Source: Sphingomonadales bacterium (GTDB lineage: Bacteria; Pseudomonadota; Alphaproteobacteria; Sphingomonadales; Sphingomonadaceae). From it: a stretch of DNA of 34,251 nt. Location of the stretch: positions 1-34,251 of the forward strand of contig JANXUK010000112.1 in assembly GCA_025356275.1 (NCBI GenBank), in the 5' to 3' direction. The position numbers and the translations under genes are program-made. Below the pieces are notes generated by a model, which searched no databases, had not been told where the DNA came from, and was given only the letters and a program-made list of their open reading frames with translations. Positions 1 through 9,639 of the stretch are shown here, piece by piece; the first letter of the stretch is position 1, and each line of letters begins with the position of its first letter.

Positions 1-81
1 GGCGATCAGGGTGAGCGCGGACGCGAATGTGCTATGCCGCGAGCGCGTGGCGGGTTTAGAATATGCAACAAAATTATTCAT
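1..81 (-). CDS. 5' end of an unidentified protein gene (partial)
   Basis: A minus-strand reading frame opens with ATG at 81-79 and runs 27 codons without a stop to the window edge. An exact AGGAGG Shine-Dalgarno lies at 95-90 (minus sense), eight bases before this ATG, which decides the start over an in-frame ATG at 99. The visible residues begin MNNFVAYSKPATRSR and end in a hydrophobic run, TFASALTLIA. That is compatible with a signal peptide or membrane anchor. The family cannot be recognised from 27 residues. The ideal ribosome binding site and open frame make a real gene likely, but the rest lies outside the window. Confidence 0.5.
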   Translation of the reverse strand, partial: MNNFVAYSKPATRSRHSTFASALTLIA

Positions 82-590
82 AATTTCAGCCTCCTGCATG
101 GAACGAAGCCGTTCGGGCAAGAGGCCTCGCGTGCAAAACACACGCAAGCCCGCGCTGCATTCCGGTACACCCCGCCCGGCGCTGAACGACCACCTCCGGC
201 AGGTTTCCTGGCTAGCCGCGTCAACACGCACCTGCCGCCTTCCCAGAGCCGGAAAACTCCGGCGCCAGTGGCAATTGGCAGAGCGCTCAGCGGGTACAGT
301 TGCGGGGGCAGCTCGGGTGGGCGCGCCGCGACGTTGCCGCCGCTTTGCGCCTTCCGATTCCCTATTAACCCGGTTTCCCGGGCACCGGTGGCGTCGAGCA
401 GGGCGTTAGCGCGGGGCCTCGCGGCGCGCAAGGGTAGGAATTCTTAACCCTGTCCCGTTGGGCGCCCTTAAGCCGTTAACGCTTACAAGCGGACTGGTCC
501 CGCGCTGAAACGGCGCCCATTTGCCTGCTGCGGCGCGTTGCGATCCGGGTTATCGGGCCGCCAAATGCTCCCCGCAAAAGGCCTGTCAGG
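82..590. other. Non-coding stretch between divergent genes
   Basis: This 509-base gap separates the minus-strand partial gene from the plus-strand cell wall hydrolase and should hold both promoters. I see no recognisable gene or RNA. TTAACC hexamers occur at 365-370 and 444-449, TTAA at 468-471 and GTTAAC at 475-480. They resemble CtrA half-sites, but none are paired with the TTAA-N7-TTAA spacing of a full CtrA box. Open frames across the region are GC-rich read-through without good start sites. Confidence 0.5.
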
Positions 591-1778
591 ATGATGCTGC
601 GTGCCGTTCAAGCCCCCGATTTGCCCCGTTTGCCGGCCCATCGCGCGATGAGCGATGCGTTCGTCAACCGGATGATGGGGGGCCGGGCCATGGCCATCGC
701 AATGCCGCAGATGCCGCTCAGCCGCGAGGCGATGGTGCGGCTGATCGGCGCAGTGACGGCGCTGGCGCTGGTGATCGCGGGCTATGCGCTACTCGGGCAC
801 GGGCTGGAGGCCAGCGTTCGCGCGGTGGCCGGCACGCTGGATGGCACCGGCGACGCGGCCGAGCCGATGCCGTTCGAACGTCCGGGTGAGAGCTTTCCCG
901 GTTCGGCATTCTATTACCTTGCACCCGATGATGCCGCAGGGCCGACTGCGTCTGGGCCGGTGGCGGGCCTGCGCGCGCTGCTGGGGCTCGATGCTCCGGC
1001 GGCGGATAAGGGCAGCGGCCTGGGCAATGGCCCCGCCGCACGGGCGCTGACCATCACCGGCGCCGAGGATCACGATCGCGCGCTGTCCTGCCTCACCGCC
1101 GCGATCTATTACGAAGCCGCGACGGAACCCGATGCCGGTCAGCGCGCGGTGGCGCAGGTGATCCTCAACCGTCGTTCACATCCAAGCTTTCCCAAGACGG
1201 TGTGCGGCGTCGTCTATCAGGGGTCGGAGCGGAGCACCGGCTGCCAGTTCACCTTCAGTTGTGACGGGTCGATGCAGCGGCGTAAGCCCATGGCGTTCTT
1301 CTGGGACCGGGCGCAGACCGTCGCGCGCGCCGCGCTGTCGGGCTATGTCTATGCGCCGGTGGGCCTGGCGACGCATTACCACACCTTTGCGGTCCACCCC
1401 TATTGGGCCGATAGTCTGGACTTTATCGGCCAGATCGGCGCGCACCGGTTCTACCGCTTCGAGGGCCCGGCGGGCGGCACCAACGCTTTCCGCTTCGCCT
1501 ATGCCGGCGGCGAGCCTGCCCCCGGCCCGCACGCGCGCAGCGCGGCGGCCAGCGCCGCCGCCGCCCCCGATCCGGTCAGCCTGGAGCGGACCTATGCCGC
1601 CGCGCTGAAATCGGCCGAGGCCGGCACCCGCGCGCCCGAATATGCCGCCCCCGAATATACCAGCGAGCAGGCCAAACGCGGCGGCGATGCCGTCTATCGC
1701 GCCGCCAACCTGCCCGCCGGCCAGAACGTGCGTCCCGAATATCAGGCGAGCGGCAACTGGATCGGTGAGCCGGAATAA
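591..1778 (+). CDS. SleB-type cell wall hydrolase, membrane-anchored
   Basis: Predicted peptidoglycan hydrolase of the Hydrolase_2 (SleB) family, which cleaves the glycan backbone. As translated it has 395 residues. A short N-terminal segment precedes one membrane helix (about residues 48-72, MVRLIGAVTALALVIAGYAL), placing the rest in the periplasm. The SleB domain spans about residues 165-290. It opens with LSCLTAAIYYEAA, where E175 matches the conserved catalytic glutamate, and includes AQVILNRR, CQFTFSCDG and ATHYHT. The C-terminal 100 residues are Ala/Pro-rich and low in complexity. Start choice is unsure: ATG 591 has AAAAGG nine bases upstream, but ATG 648 or 690 would also keep the helix. 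Related proteins act in cell-wall remodelling in non-sporulating alphaproteobacteria; the SleB name comes from Bacillus spore germination and does not imply sporulation here. Confidence 0.88.
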   Translation: MMLRAVQAPDLPRLPAHRAMSDAFVNRMMGGRAMAIAMPQMPLSREAMVRLIGAVTALALVIAGYALLGHGLEASVRAVAGTLDGTGDAAEPMPFERPGESFPGSAFYYLAPDDAAGPTASGPVAGLRALLGLDAPAADKGSGLGNGPAARALTITGAEDHDRALSCLTAAIYYEAATEPDAGQRAVAQVILNRRSHPSFPKTVCGVVYQGSERSTGCQFTFSCDGSMQRRKPMAFFWDRAQTVARAALSGYVYAPVGLATHYHTFAVHPYWADSLDFIGQIGAHRFYRFEGPAGGTNAFRFAYAGGEPAPGPHARSAAASAAAAPDPVSLERTYAAALKSAEAGTRAPEYAAPEYTSEQAKRGGDAVYRAANLPAGQNVRPEYQASGNWIGEPE

Positions 1779-1813
1779 TACTGCCGGCATGTCCCGCCTT
1801 TGGTCGTCCGAAA

Positions 1814-1840
1814 TTTACATCGGTAACCTTTGGTAACCAA
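1814..1840 (+). promoter_or_regulatory. Motif copy 1 upstream of the 103-residue hypothetical gene
   Basis: TTTACATCGGTAACC at 1814-1828 is followed by a second GTAACCAA at 1833-1840. The same 15-mer with one change recurs at 2261-2275 ahead of the next gene. The position, about 90 bases before ATG 1926, suits a promoter or operator element. The regulator is unknown; the repeated TAACC half resembles CtrA half-sites but the spacing is wrong for a full box. Confidence 0.35.
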
Positions 1841-1925
1841 CAAGCCCAACCAAGGCTTAGCCCCCTGCCGGTATAACGATTGCATCACCTGCCGCCATGA
1901 GCGCGTAGAGGGAGCCGAGTTCACG

Positions 1926-2237
1926 ATGACCATCCGTTTCGCCGCTGCAAAGCATTGGCACGCGCCAGCTGTCGACCGCGTAGTGGGTTACGCCCCGCCG
2001 CCGGCACCGGCCAATGACCGCGACCCCGCGCTGGGCCGTGATGCGTTGCTGCGCGCCGCCTTGCGCCATTTTGCCCGACATGGGCTGAGCGCCGCCGAGC
2101 GCGCCCGTGACCATGCCGAAAGCGCGTTCTTCGAGGGTGACCGCGAGAGCTGCCAGCGCTGGCTGGCGATCTGCCGCGAGCTGGACCTGCGCATGGCCGA
2201 AGCCGCCCAGCGCCGGGTCTCCGCCAAGCCCCGTTGA
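1926..2237 (+). CDS. Conserved hypothetical protein, 103 residues
   Basis: Small soluble protein starting MTIRFAAAKHWHAPAVD. ATG 1926 is chosen because GGAGCCGAG lies just upstream and the family-like sequence begins there; the frame stays open further upstream from a TTG but that part looks like leader. A Pro-rich linker (YAPPPAPAND) is followed by a predicted helical region (about residues 40-98) with ALRHFARHGLSAAERA and CQRWLAICRELDLRMAEAA. There is no signal peptide, membrane segment or catalytic motif. It resembles hypothetical proteins I associate with sphingomonads; that is memory, not a search. It lies between the hydrolase and the cyclic-di-GMP gene on the same strand and shares an upstream motif with the latter. 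Function unknown. Confidence 0.7.
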   Translation: MTIRFAAAKHWHAPAVDRVVGYAPPPAPANDRDPALGRDALLRAALRHFARHGLSAAERARDHAESAFFEGDRESCQRWLAICRELDLRMAEAAQRRVSAKPR

Positions 2238-2260
2238 CGCAACGCAAGCCCTCCGACAAG

Positions 2261-2289
2261 TTTACATCCGTAACCACGCGATTAACCAA
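2261..2289 (+). promoter_or_regulatory. Motif copy 2 upstream of the GGDEF-EAL gene
   Basis: TTTACATCCGTAACC at 2261-2275 differs from the copy at 1814-1828 by one base. It is followed by TTAACCAA at 2282-2289. It lies in the 82-base gap before the cyclic-di-GMP gene. Having the motif ahead of two consecutive genes suggests a shared regulator or a common promoter element. The binding protein is unknown. Confidence 0.35.
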
Positions 2290-2319
2290 ACAGTGACACC
2301 TCGCCCTTACCCATGAGGA

Positions 2320-4284
2320 TTGCGACCAGGGAGCTGGCCAATCAAACGAGTGTTGAAAATATTGCAGGTCCTGCTCAGGACTGATGCCGCCGATGACAGG
2401 GTCCACCGGATTCTGGTCGAGACGCTGTATACCCAGCCGGCAAGCCTGGCTTTAGGGGCAATCGCCGGCGCGCTGGGCTGTTTGCCGGCGGTGCTTTATT
2501 CAGGCGAGCCCATGATCCTGTGCCTGGCGATCGCCCAGACCTTGATCGGCATCGCCCGGGCCATCATGGCATGCATGCCCGCCGCACGGCAGGGTCGCAG
2601 CACGCTGGTGATGGAGATGATGTTCGAATTCGGCGCCTTCAGCTATGCACTGTGTTGGGGGTTGGTGGCGGCACTGGCGATAGAATACGACGTTCCCGCC
2701 GCCGCGCGCACGCTGACCGTGGTCTATGCCACCGCCTATGGTGCTGCTGTCGCCGCGCGCAACGCGGGGCGGCCCTATATTGCGATCGGCCAGCTCGGTC
2801 TCCTGGTCGTGCCCGAGTTGCTGGTCTCGGCGTTCAAGCCCGACCTGGCCGATCGGCTGTTTGCGGTGTGCAGTACGCTGCTGCTGCTGGCGATGATCTC
2901 GGTGACGCGCAGCACGTTTACGGCGCTGCGCGATTCCATCGCTTCGGCGGAGACCAGCGCGCGTCTGGCCGACAAGATGCAGCATCTGGCGCGCACCGAC
3001 GTGGTCACCGGGCTGCTCAACCGCGCCGGCCTCAACCATCAGTTGGTCGAGCGGGTGGCGGCGATCCAGCCGGACCAGAAGCTGGCGCTGTTCTGGATCG
3101 ATCTCGACCGCTTCAAGGAGGTCAATGATACGCTGGGGCATCAGGTCGGCGACCGCTTGCTCTGCGAAATCGGCAGCCGGCTGAAACGCTTCGCCCCCAA
3201 TGCGGCCAGCGTGGCGCGGTTCGGCGGTGACGAATTCATCATCGCCTGCGAGGCGGCCAGCCGCCGCGAGGTCGAGTCCATGGCAATGCAGCTGCTCGAA
3301 GCGATCACCCAGCCCATCCGGATCGACGATGACCGGCTGGAAATCGGCAGTTCGATCGGCGTCGCGATCCTGCCCGACGATGGCAGCGATATCGAGGCGG
3401 TGATGCAGGGCGCCGATCTCGCGCTGTATCACGCCAAGGTCAATGGCCGCAAACAGGTCAGCTTCTTCGCGCCCTCGATGACCCGCGATCTGGTCCGCCG
3501 TAAGGAGATCGAAGCCGAATTGCGGCTGGCGTTGCAACGCGACGAATTGTCGATCTTTTTCCAGCCGATCATCGATCTGGCGACTGGCCGTATCCGCGCC
3601 TTCGAGGCGCTGGTCCGGTGGTTCCATCCCGAAAAGGGCGAGCTGCGCCCCGACGAATTCATCCCGGTCGCCGAGGAAACCGGAGCGATCATCACCCTGG
3701 GCAACTGGATCACCGCGCAGGCCGCAAGGGTTGCCGCCACCTGGCCCGAGGATGTGACCATCGCGGTCAACCTGTCACCGATCCAGATCCGCGCGCCCGG
3801 CGCGGCTTTGGGCATTTTGAACGCGCTGCGCGAGGCCCGGCTGTCGCCATCCCGGCTGGAGCTGGAGATCACCGAGACGGTGCTGCTGGATAACAGCCCC
3901 AACACCGACGCCTTTATCGCCGAACTGGCCGAGGCAGGGGTGCGCTTCGCACTGGACGATTTCGGCACCGGCTACTCGTCGCTGGGCTATCTCAGCAAAT
4001 ATCCGTTCAGCAAGATCAAGGTCGATCGCAGCTTTGTCTCGGGCGTCAACGCCGGCAAGAAGAGCGATGCGATCATCCGCGCGGTGTCAGGCATGGGCTC
4101 GACGCTGGGGATGGAAATCGTTGCCGAGGGGATCGAGACCATCGATCAGGTCAAGGCCGTGCGCGCCGCCGGCTGTACGCTGGGTCAGGGATATTATTTC
4201 AGCCGTGCCGTGCCCGATTATCTGGCCGCGATGCTGCTGGCGCAAGAGAGTGAAGCGCAGGTCGGGCGACGCCTGGCGGGTTGA
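2320..4284 (+). CDS. Membrane-bound GGDEF-EAL cyclic-di-GMP cyclase/phosphodiesterase
   Basis: Makes and/or breaks the second messenger cyclic di-GMP. As translated it has 654 residues. The N-terminal ~200 residues contain about six hydrophobic helices with no known sensor domain. A GGDEF domain follows (about 225-380) with FWIDLDRFKEVNDTLGH and an intact RFGGDEF (GGDEF at 302-306). No RxxD inhibitory site is visible just before it. The EAL domain (about 400-640) has FEALVRW (E429), VNLSPIQIR, ELEITET, DDFGTGYSSL, KVDRSF, AEGIET and GQGY, so the usual metal-binding and catalytic residues of active phosphodiesterases are present. Start is uncertain: TTG 2320 gives the frame used here and GTG 2350 is an alternative; an ATG at 2313 is in another frame and yields only a short peptide. 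Motif copy 2 precedes it. Confidence 0.92.
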   Translation: MRPGSWPIKRVLKILQVLLRTDAADDRVHRILVETLYTQPASLALGAIAGALGCLPAVLYSGEPMILCLAIAQTLIGIARAIMACMPAARQGRSTLVMEMMFEFGAFSYALCWGLVAALAIEYDVPAAARTLTVVYATAYGAAVAARNAGRPYIAIGQLGLLVVPELLVSAFKPDLADRLFAVCSTLLLLAMISVTRSTFTALRDSIASAETSARLADKMQHLARTDVVTGLLNRAGLNHQLVERVAAIQPDQKLALFWIDLDRFKEVNDTLGHQVGDRLLCEIGSRLKRFAPNAASVARFGGDEFIIACEAASRREVESMAMQLLEAITQPIRIDDDRLEIGSSIGVAILPDDGSDIEAVMQGADLALYHAKVNGRKQVSFFAPSMTRDLVRRKEIEAELRLALQRDELSIFFQPIIDLATGRIRAFEALVRWFHPEKGELRPDEFIPVAEETGAIITLGNWITAQAARVAATWPEDVTIAVNLSPIQIRAPGAALGILNALREARLSPSRLELEITETVLLDNSPNTDAFIAELAEAGVRFALDDFGTGYSSLGYLSKYPFSKIKVDRSFVSGVNAGKKSDAIIRAVSGMGSTLGMEIVAEGIETIDQVKAVRAAGCTLGQGYYFSRAVPDYLAAMLLAQESEAQVGRRLAG

Positions 4285-4302
4285 GCCGCCTGCGGGCGGA
4301 TA

Positions 4303-4390
4303 AGCCTATGCCATCCCGCGCCCCCTCCCGACCTCCCACAGAGTGCATCCTGGATGGGAGGGCGGGAGGGGGCGCGGGATGGCATAGGCT
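4303..4390 (+). repeat. Very long hairpin after the GGDEF-EAL gene
   Basis: A perfect 28-base inverted repeat pairs 4303-4330 with 4363-4390. It extends by a further 7-base stem (4332-4338 with 4355-4361) around a 16-base loop. It lies 18 bases after the GGDEF-EAL stop codon, so it could terminate that transcript, but there is no run of Ts directly after it. The right arm contains GGGGCGCGGGATGGCATAG, nearly matched in the hairpin after lpdA (12327-12345). This suggests a dispersed palindromic repeat that can also act as a terminator. Confidence 0.7.
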
Positions 4391-4393
4391 CAC

Positions 4394-4422
4394 GACGAAA
4401 AGCGCTCTTTCGCGCTTTCGTC
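4394..4422 (+). repeat. Second hairpin after the GGDEF-EAL gene
   Basis: GACGAAAAGCGC (4394-4405) pairs with GCGCTTTCGTC (4412-4422) with a one-base bulge and a six-base loop. It follows the long hairpin by three bases. It may add to termination or stabilise the 3' end of the upstream transcript. Confidence 0.5.
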
Positions 4423-4452
4423 AAACACACTCCTCACGCGGCATCGGAGTTC

Positions 4453-4474
4453 TTGCTAATGCGAACTACTCGCA
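4453..4474 (+). promoter_or_regulatory. Possible Fur-like operator ahead of mdh
   Basis: The stretch 4453-4474 contains TGCGA-ACTAC-TCGCA (4460-4474) preceded by TTGCTAA. It resembles the imperfect AT/GC-mixed palindromes bound by Fur-family regulators in alpha- and gammaproteobacteria, as I recall them. It may overlap a weak promoter (TTGCTA at 4453, ACTAAC near 4478). It sits 180 bases before mdh, the first gene of the TCA cluster. The assignment rests on similarity alone. Confidence 0.3.
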
Positions 4475-4532
4475 CAAACTAACGCGATATCGGTGACTTT
4501 CCCGGCTTGCCAAGCGCGGCGCGGGGGAATAG

Positions 4533-5618
<1,086 letters not shown>

Positions 5619-5666
5619 GCCTCCGCCCCTTCCGCGATTGCCCCTTTCCTCCTCTCGGAGACCCCA

Positions 5667-6557
5667 ATGTCCATCCTCGTCAACAAGGCAACCAAGGTCA
5701 TCACTCAGGGGATGACCGGCAAGACCGGCGAATTCCATACGCAGGCGGCGCTGGATTATGGCACCGCGATGGTGGCGGGGGTCACCCCCGGCAAGGGCGG
5801 GATCACGCATATCGGCCTGCCGCAATTCGATACGGTCGCCGAGGCCAGGCACGCGACCGGCGCCACCGCCAGCTGCATCTATGTCCCGCCGCCAGGCGCC
5901 GCCGACGCTATTCTGGAGGCGATCGACGCCGGGATCGAGCTGATCGTCTGCATCACCGAGGGTATTCCGGTGCTCGATATGGTGCGGGTGAAGCGGGCAC
6001 TGTCGGGCAGCAAATCGCGGCTCATCGGGCCCAATTGCCCCGGCGTGCTGACCCCCAATGAATGCAAGATCGGGATCATGCCGGGCAGCATCTTTGCGAC
6101 GGGTTCCGTGGGCGTCGTGTCGCGTTCGGGCACGCTGACCTATGAGGCGGTGCATCAGACCACGATGGTGGGGCTTGGCCAGACCACGGCGGTCGGCATC
6201 GGCGGCGATCCGGTCAATGGCACCAATTTCATCGATTGCCTCGAATTGTTCATGGCCGATGAGGCGACGCATTCCATCATCATGATCGGCGAAATCGGCG
6301 GCTCGGCCGAGGAGGAAGCCGCGCAATTCATCAAGGACGAGGCCAAGCGCGGCCGGCGCAAGCCAATGGTCGGCTTTATCGCCGGCCGCACCGCGCCTCC
6401 GGGCCGCCGCATGGGCCATGCAGGGGCGATCGTCTCGGGCGGGCAAGGCGGCGCCGAGGACAAAATCGCGGCGATGGAAAGTGCCGGTATCCGCGTCTCG
6501 CCCTCGCCCTCGCTGTTGGGTGAGACGTTGGCCGGGCTGCTGAAAGAACTGGTCTGA
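5667..6557 (+). CDS. sucD: Succinyl-CoA ligase, alpha subunit
   Basis: Alpha subunit of the TCA enzyme that interconverts succinyl-CoA and succinate while making ATP or GTP. It carries the CoA-binding fold and the phosphorylated histidine. The 296-residue length fits the family. The N-terminus [17 protein letters not shown] is the typical CoA-binding start, [18 protein letters not shown] is conserved, and the active-site histidine is H251 in [22 protein letters not shown] lies just before ATG 5667. The beta subunit gene sucC, normally directly upstream in alphaproteobacteria, is absent between mdh and sucD and must be elsewhere for the enzyme to work. Confidence 0.97.
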   Translation: MSILVNKATKVITQGMTGKTGEFHTQAALDYGTAMVAGVTPGKGGITHIGLPQFDTVAEARHATGATASCIYVPPPGAADAILEAIDAGIELIVCITEGIPVLDMVRVKRALSGSKSRLIGPNCPGVLTPNECKIGIMPGSIFATGSVGVVSRSGTLTYEAVHQTTMVGLGQTTAVGIGGDPVNGTNFIDCLELFMADEATHSIIMIGEIGGSAEEEAAQFIKDEAKRGRRKPMVGFIAGRTAPPGRRMGHAGAIVSGGQGGAEDKIAAMESAGIRVSPSPSLLGETLAGLLKELV

Positions 6558-6665
6558 GTGGTTTTCCGGGGGTGGCGGGTCATCGGCAATTAGCCATGCC
6601 TCGCCTATCCCGGCCCGAATGCGTCCAGAATGCGCGCTACTGCGAATAGGACAAAGGTGAGCCTC

Positions 6666-9596
6666 ATGGGTAGCGAGAACCACGATTTTGCGGACGGCGA
6701 CCTGCCGGATAATAACCTGCCGGGCGACACCGCGCCGCAGCCGGGGCCCAGCTGGCAGCGTGCTGGCTGGCCGCTGAGCGGCGGGCTGGCCGAGGATGAT
6801 CTGACCCAGGCGCTCGATCCGCTGGTGCTGATGCCGCTGATCAAAGCCGCATCCGCAAAGGCTGGCGCGCCGGTTGCGGCGCCGGTGACCACCAAGGCCA
6901 TCGAGGAAGCCGCCAGCGACACCATCCGCGCGGTGACGCTGATCCGCACCTATCGCGTGCGCGGGCATCTGGCGGCTGACCTCGATCCGCTCGGCCTGTC
7001 CAGGCGCGATCTGCCCGCCGACCTGACCCCCGAATTCTACGGTTTTATCGGCGCCGCGCTCGACCGCAAGGTGTTTCTGGGCGGGATGCTGGGGCTCGAA
7101 TGGGCCAGCGTGCATGAGCTGGTGGCGATCTTGCGCGCCAATTATTGCGGGCGCGTCGGCCTCGAATACATGCATATCAGCGATGTCGAGGAGCGGCGCT
7201 TCCTCCAGGACCGCATGGAGGGCGCGGACAAGATCATCGAATTCTCGCCCGAGGGCAAGAAGGCGATCCTGTCGGCCGTGATCCGCGGCGAGCAATATGA
7301 GAAGTTCCTCGGCCGCAAATATGTCGGCACCAAGCGCTTCGGTCTCGACGGCGGGGAATCGATGATCCCGGCGCTGGAGGCGGTGATCAAATATGGCGGC
7401 CAGCTGGGCGTCAAGGAAATCGTCTATGGCATGTCGCACCGGGGCCGGCTGAACGTGCTGGCCAATGTGATGGCCAAGCCGTTCAAGGTGATCTTTCACG
7501 AGTTTTCGGGCGGATCGTCCAACCCGCAGGATGTCGGCGGATCGGGCGACGTGAAATACCATCTGGGCACCAGCACCGACCGTGAGTTCGACGGCGTCAA
7601 GGTGCATATGAGCCTGATGCCCAACCCCAGCCATCTGGAAACGGTGGACCCCATCGTGCTGGGCAAGGTGCGCGCCTATCAGGTGCTGCGCGGCGATATC
7701 GGCGATGAGACCAGCGACGGTATCCCCGGCGACATCACGCGCGGCAAGCACAAGCAGGTGCTGCCGGTGCTGATCCATGGCGATGCCGCCTTTGCCGGGC
7801 AGGGCATCGTGTGGGAATGCTTCGGCCTGTCGGGGATACGCGGTTACAACACAGGCGGCTGCATCCATTTCATCATCAATAACCAGATCGGCTTTACTAC
7901 CAGCCCGCAATTCGCACGCTCATCGCCCTATCCCTCGGATGTGGCGAAGGGGGTGCAGGCGCCGATCCTGCACGTCAATGGCGACGATCCGGAGGCAGTG
8001 ACCTTCGCCTGCAAGCTGGCCATCGATTACCGCCAAACCTTTGGCCGCGACATCGTGATCGACATGTGGTGCTATCGCCGGTTCGGGCATAATGAGGGCG
8101 ATGAGCCCAGCTTCACCCAGCCGCTGATGTATGCGAAAATCCGCGCGCATCCGCCGGTCAGCGAGATCCACGGCGCCCGCCTGATCGCGGAAGGGATGAT
8201 CGACGCCAATTTCGTGCCCGACACCGCAGCGGCCTTTGTGGCGCATCTGGAGGAACATTTCGACGCGGCCAAAAGCTATCAGCCCAATGAGGCCGACTGG
8301 TTCGCTGGCAAATGGAGCGGGCTGAACCGGCCGATGGACCCCGAGACCGCGCGGCGCAATGTGCCGACCGGGATCGAGGGCAAGCTGTTCGAAAGCCTCG
8401 GGCGGACGCTGGCCACGGTGCCCGCCGACCTCACCATCCACAAGACGCTGACCCGCGTGATCGATGCCAAGCGCGAGATGTTCAGCAGCGGTGGCGGCTT
8501 CGATTGGGCAACGGGTGAGGCTCTGGCCTTCGGCTCGCTGCTCTCCGAGGGGTATGCGGTGCGGCTGTCCGGGCAGGATTCGGGTCGCGGCACCTTTAGC
8601 CAGCGGCATGCGGTGTGGGTCGATCAGACCAATGAGCGCAAATATATCCCGCTGGCCGGCGTACCGCATGGGCGGTTCGAGGTGCTGGACAGCACGCTGT
8701 CCGAATATGGCGTGCTCGGCTTCGAATGGGGCTATGCCAGCGCCGATCCCAAGACGCTGGTGCTGTGGGAGGCGCAGTTCGGCGATTTTGCCAATGGCGC
8801 ACAGATCGTGATCGATCAGTATATCGCCTCGTCGGAGAGCAAGTGGCTGCGGGCCAACGGCCTCGTGCTGCTGCTGCCCCATGGCTATGAGGGGCAAGGC
8901 CCGGAGCATAGCTCGGCGCGGCTGGAGCGGTTTCTTCAGCTTTGCGCGCAGGACAATATGCAGGTGTGCAATATCACCACGCCCGCGAATTACTTCCACG
9001 TCCTGCGCCGGCAGATGCACCGGCCTTTCCGCAAGCCGCTGATCATCATGTCACCCAAAAGCCTGCTGCGCCATCCGATGGCCAAATCGGCGGCCAGCGA
9101 TTTCGTCGGCGAGGGGCATTTCATGCGCATCCTGTCCGACCCTTCGGGGCCAGTGGATGCAAAAACGCGCCGCGTGGTACTGTGTTCGGGTAAGGTCGCC
9201 TATGATCAGATCGAGGCGCGCGATGCGGCGGGTATCAGCGATACGCAGATCATCCGGCTGGAGCAGCTCTATCCATTCCCCGGCGAACCATTGGCAGCGC
9301 GGCTGAGGCGGATGACATCGCTGAATGAAGTGGTGTGGTGCCAGGAGGAGCCGAAGAACAACGGCAGCTGGTTCTTTGTCGAACCGCTGATCGAGGAGGC
9401 GCTGCATGCCGCCGCCGGCGAGAGCAAGGCCGGAGAAAGCAAAAAGGTGCGGCGCGCGCGCTATGCCGGGCGGCAGGCGAGCGCATCGCCCGCGACGGGT
9501 TTGGCGACACGCCATGCTTCGGAGCAGGCGGCGCTGGTCGCCGATGCGCTGGGTCTGTCGGTACGCGGCGAAATCCGGCGGCGCAAACAAGGCTGA
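6666..9596 (+). CDS. sucA: 2-oxoglutarate dehydrogenase E1 component
   Basis: Thiamine-diphosphate-dependent decarboxylase (E1) of the 2-oxoglutarate dehydrogenase complex; it turns 2-oxoglutarate into a succinyl group passed to the E2 lipoyl arm. 976 residues. LIRTYRVRGHLAADLDPLGL is the conserved N-terminal region, SHRGRLNVLANVM and HGDAAFAGQG (from about residue 371) with INNQIGFTT form the cofactor site, and RRFGHNEGDEPSFTQP follows. The pyrimidine-binding domain includes GQDSGRGTFSQRHAV. ATG 6666 is preferred over the upstream open frame at 6630 because AAAGGTGAG sits four bases before it. It lies 108 bases after sucD and 43 before sucB. Confidence 0.97.
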   Translation: MGSENHDFADGDLPDNNLPGDTAPQPGPSWQRAGWPLSGGLAEDDLTQALDPLVLMPLIKAASAKAGAPVAAPVTTKAIEEAASDTIRAVTLIRTYRVRGHLAADLDPLGLSRRDLPADLTPEFYGFIGAALDRKVFLGGMLGLEWASVHELVAILRANYCGRVGLEYMHISDVEERRFLQDRMEGADKIIEFSPEGKKAILSAVIRGEQYEKFLGRKYVGTKRFGLDGGESMIPALEAVIKYGGQLGVKEIVYGMSHRGRLNVLANVMAKPFKVIFHEFSGGSSNPQDVGGSGDVKYHLGTSTDREFDGVKVHMSLMPNPSHLETVDPIVLGKVRAYQVLRGDIGDETSDGIPGDITRGKHKQVLPVLIHGDAAFAGQGIVWECFGLSGIRGYNTGGCIHFIINNQIGFTTSPQFARSSPYPSDVAKGVQAPILHVNGDDPEAVTFACKLAIDYRQTFGRDIVIDMWCYRRFGHNEGDEPSFTQPLMYAKIRAHPPVSEIHGARLIAEGMIDANFVPDTAAAFVAHLEEHFDAAKSYQPNEADWFAGKWSGLNRPMDPETARRNVPTGIEGKLFESLGRTLATVPADLTIHKTLTRVIDAKREMFSSGGGFDWATGEALAFGSLLSEGYAVRLSGQDSGRGTFSQRHAVWVDQTNERKYIPLAGVPHGRFEVLDSTLSEYGVLGFEWGYASADPKTLVLWEAQFGDFANGAQIVIDQYIASSESKWLRANGLVLLLPHGYEGQGPEHSSARLERFLQLCAQDNMQVCNITTPANYFHVLRRQMHRPFRKPLIIMSPKSLLRHPMAKSAASDFVGEGHFMRILSDPSGPVDAKTRRVVLCSGKVAYDQIEARDAAGISDTQIIRLEQLYPFPGEPLAARLRRMTSLNEVVWCQEEPKNNGSWFFVEPLIEEALHAAAGESKAGESKKVRRARYAGRQASASPATGLATRHASEQAALVADALGLSVRGEIRRRKQG

Positions 9597-9639
9597 TTTG
9601 CGCGCCGTTAGACGGTTTTAGGAAAAACAGGAACATACG

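Noticed and set aside
11..447. Three overlapping open frames of 117-137 residues upstream of the SleB gene
   Set aside because: All are Arg/Pro/Ala-rich read-through typical of GC-rich DNA, lack ribosome binding sites and show no family motifs; they overlap each other on both strands.
440..490. Possible full CtrA box near TTAACC and GTTAAC
   Set aside because: No TTAA-N7-TTAA spacing is present; only isolated half-sites are seen.
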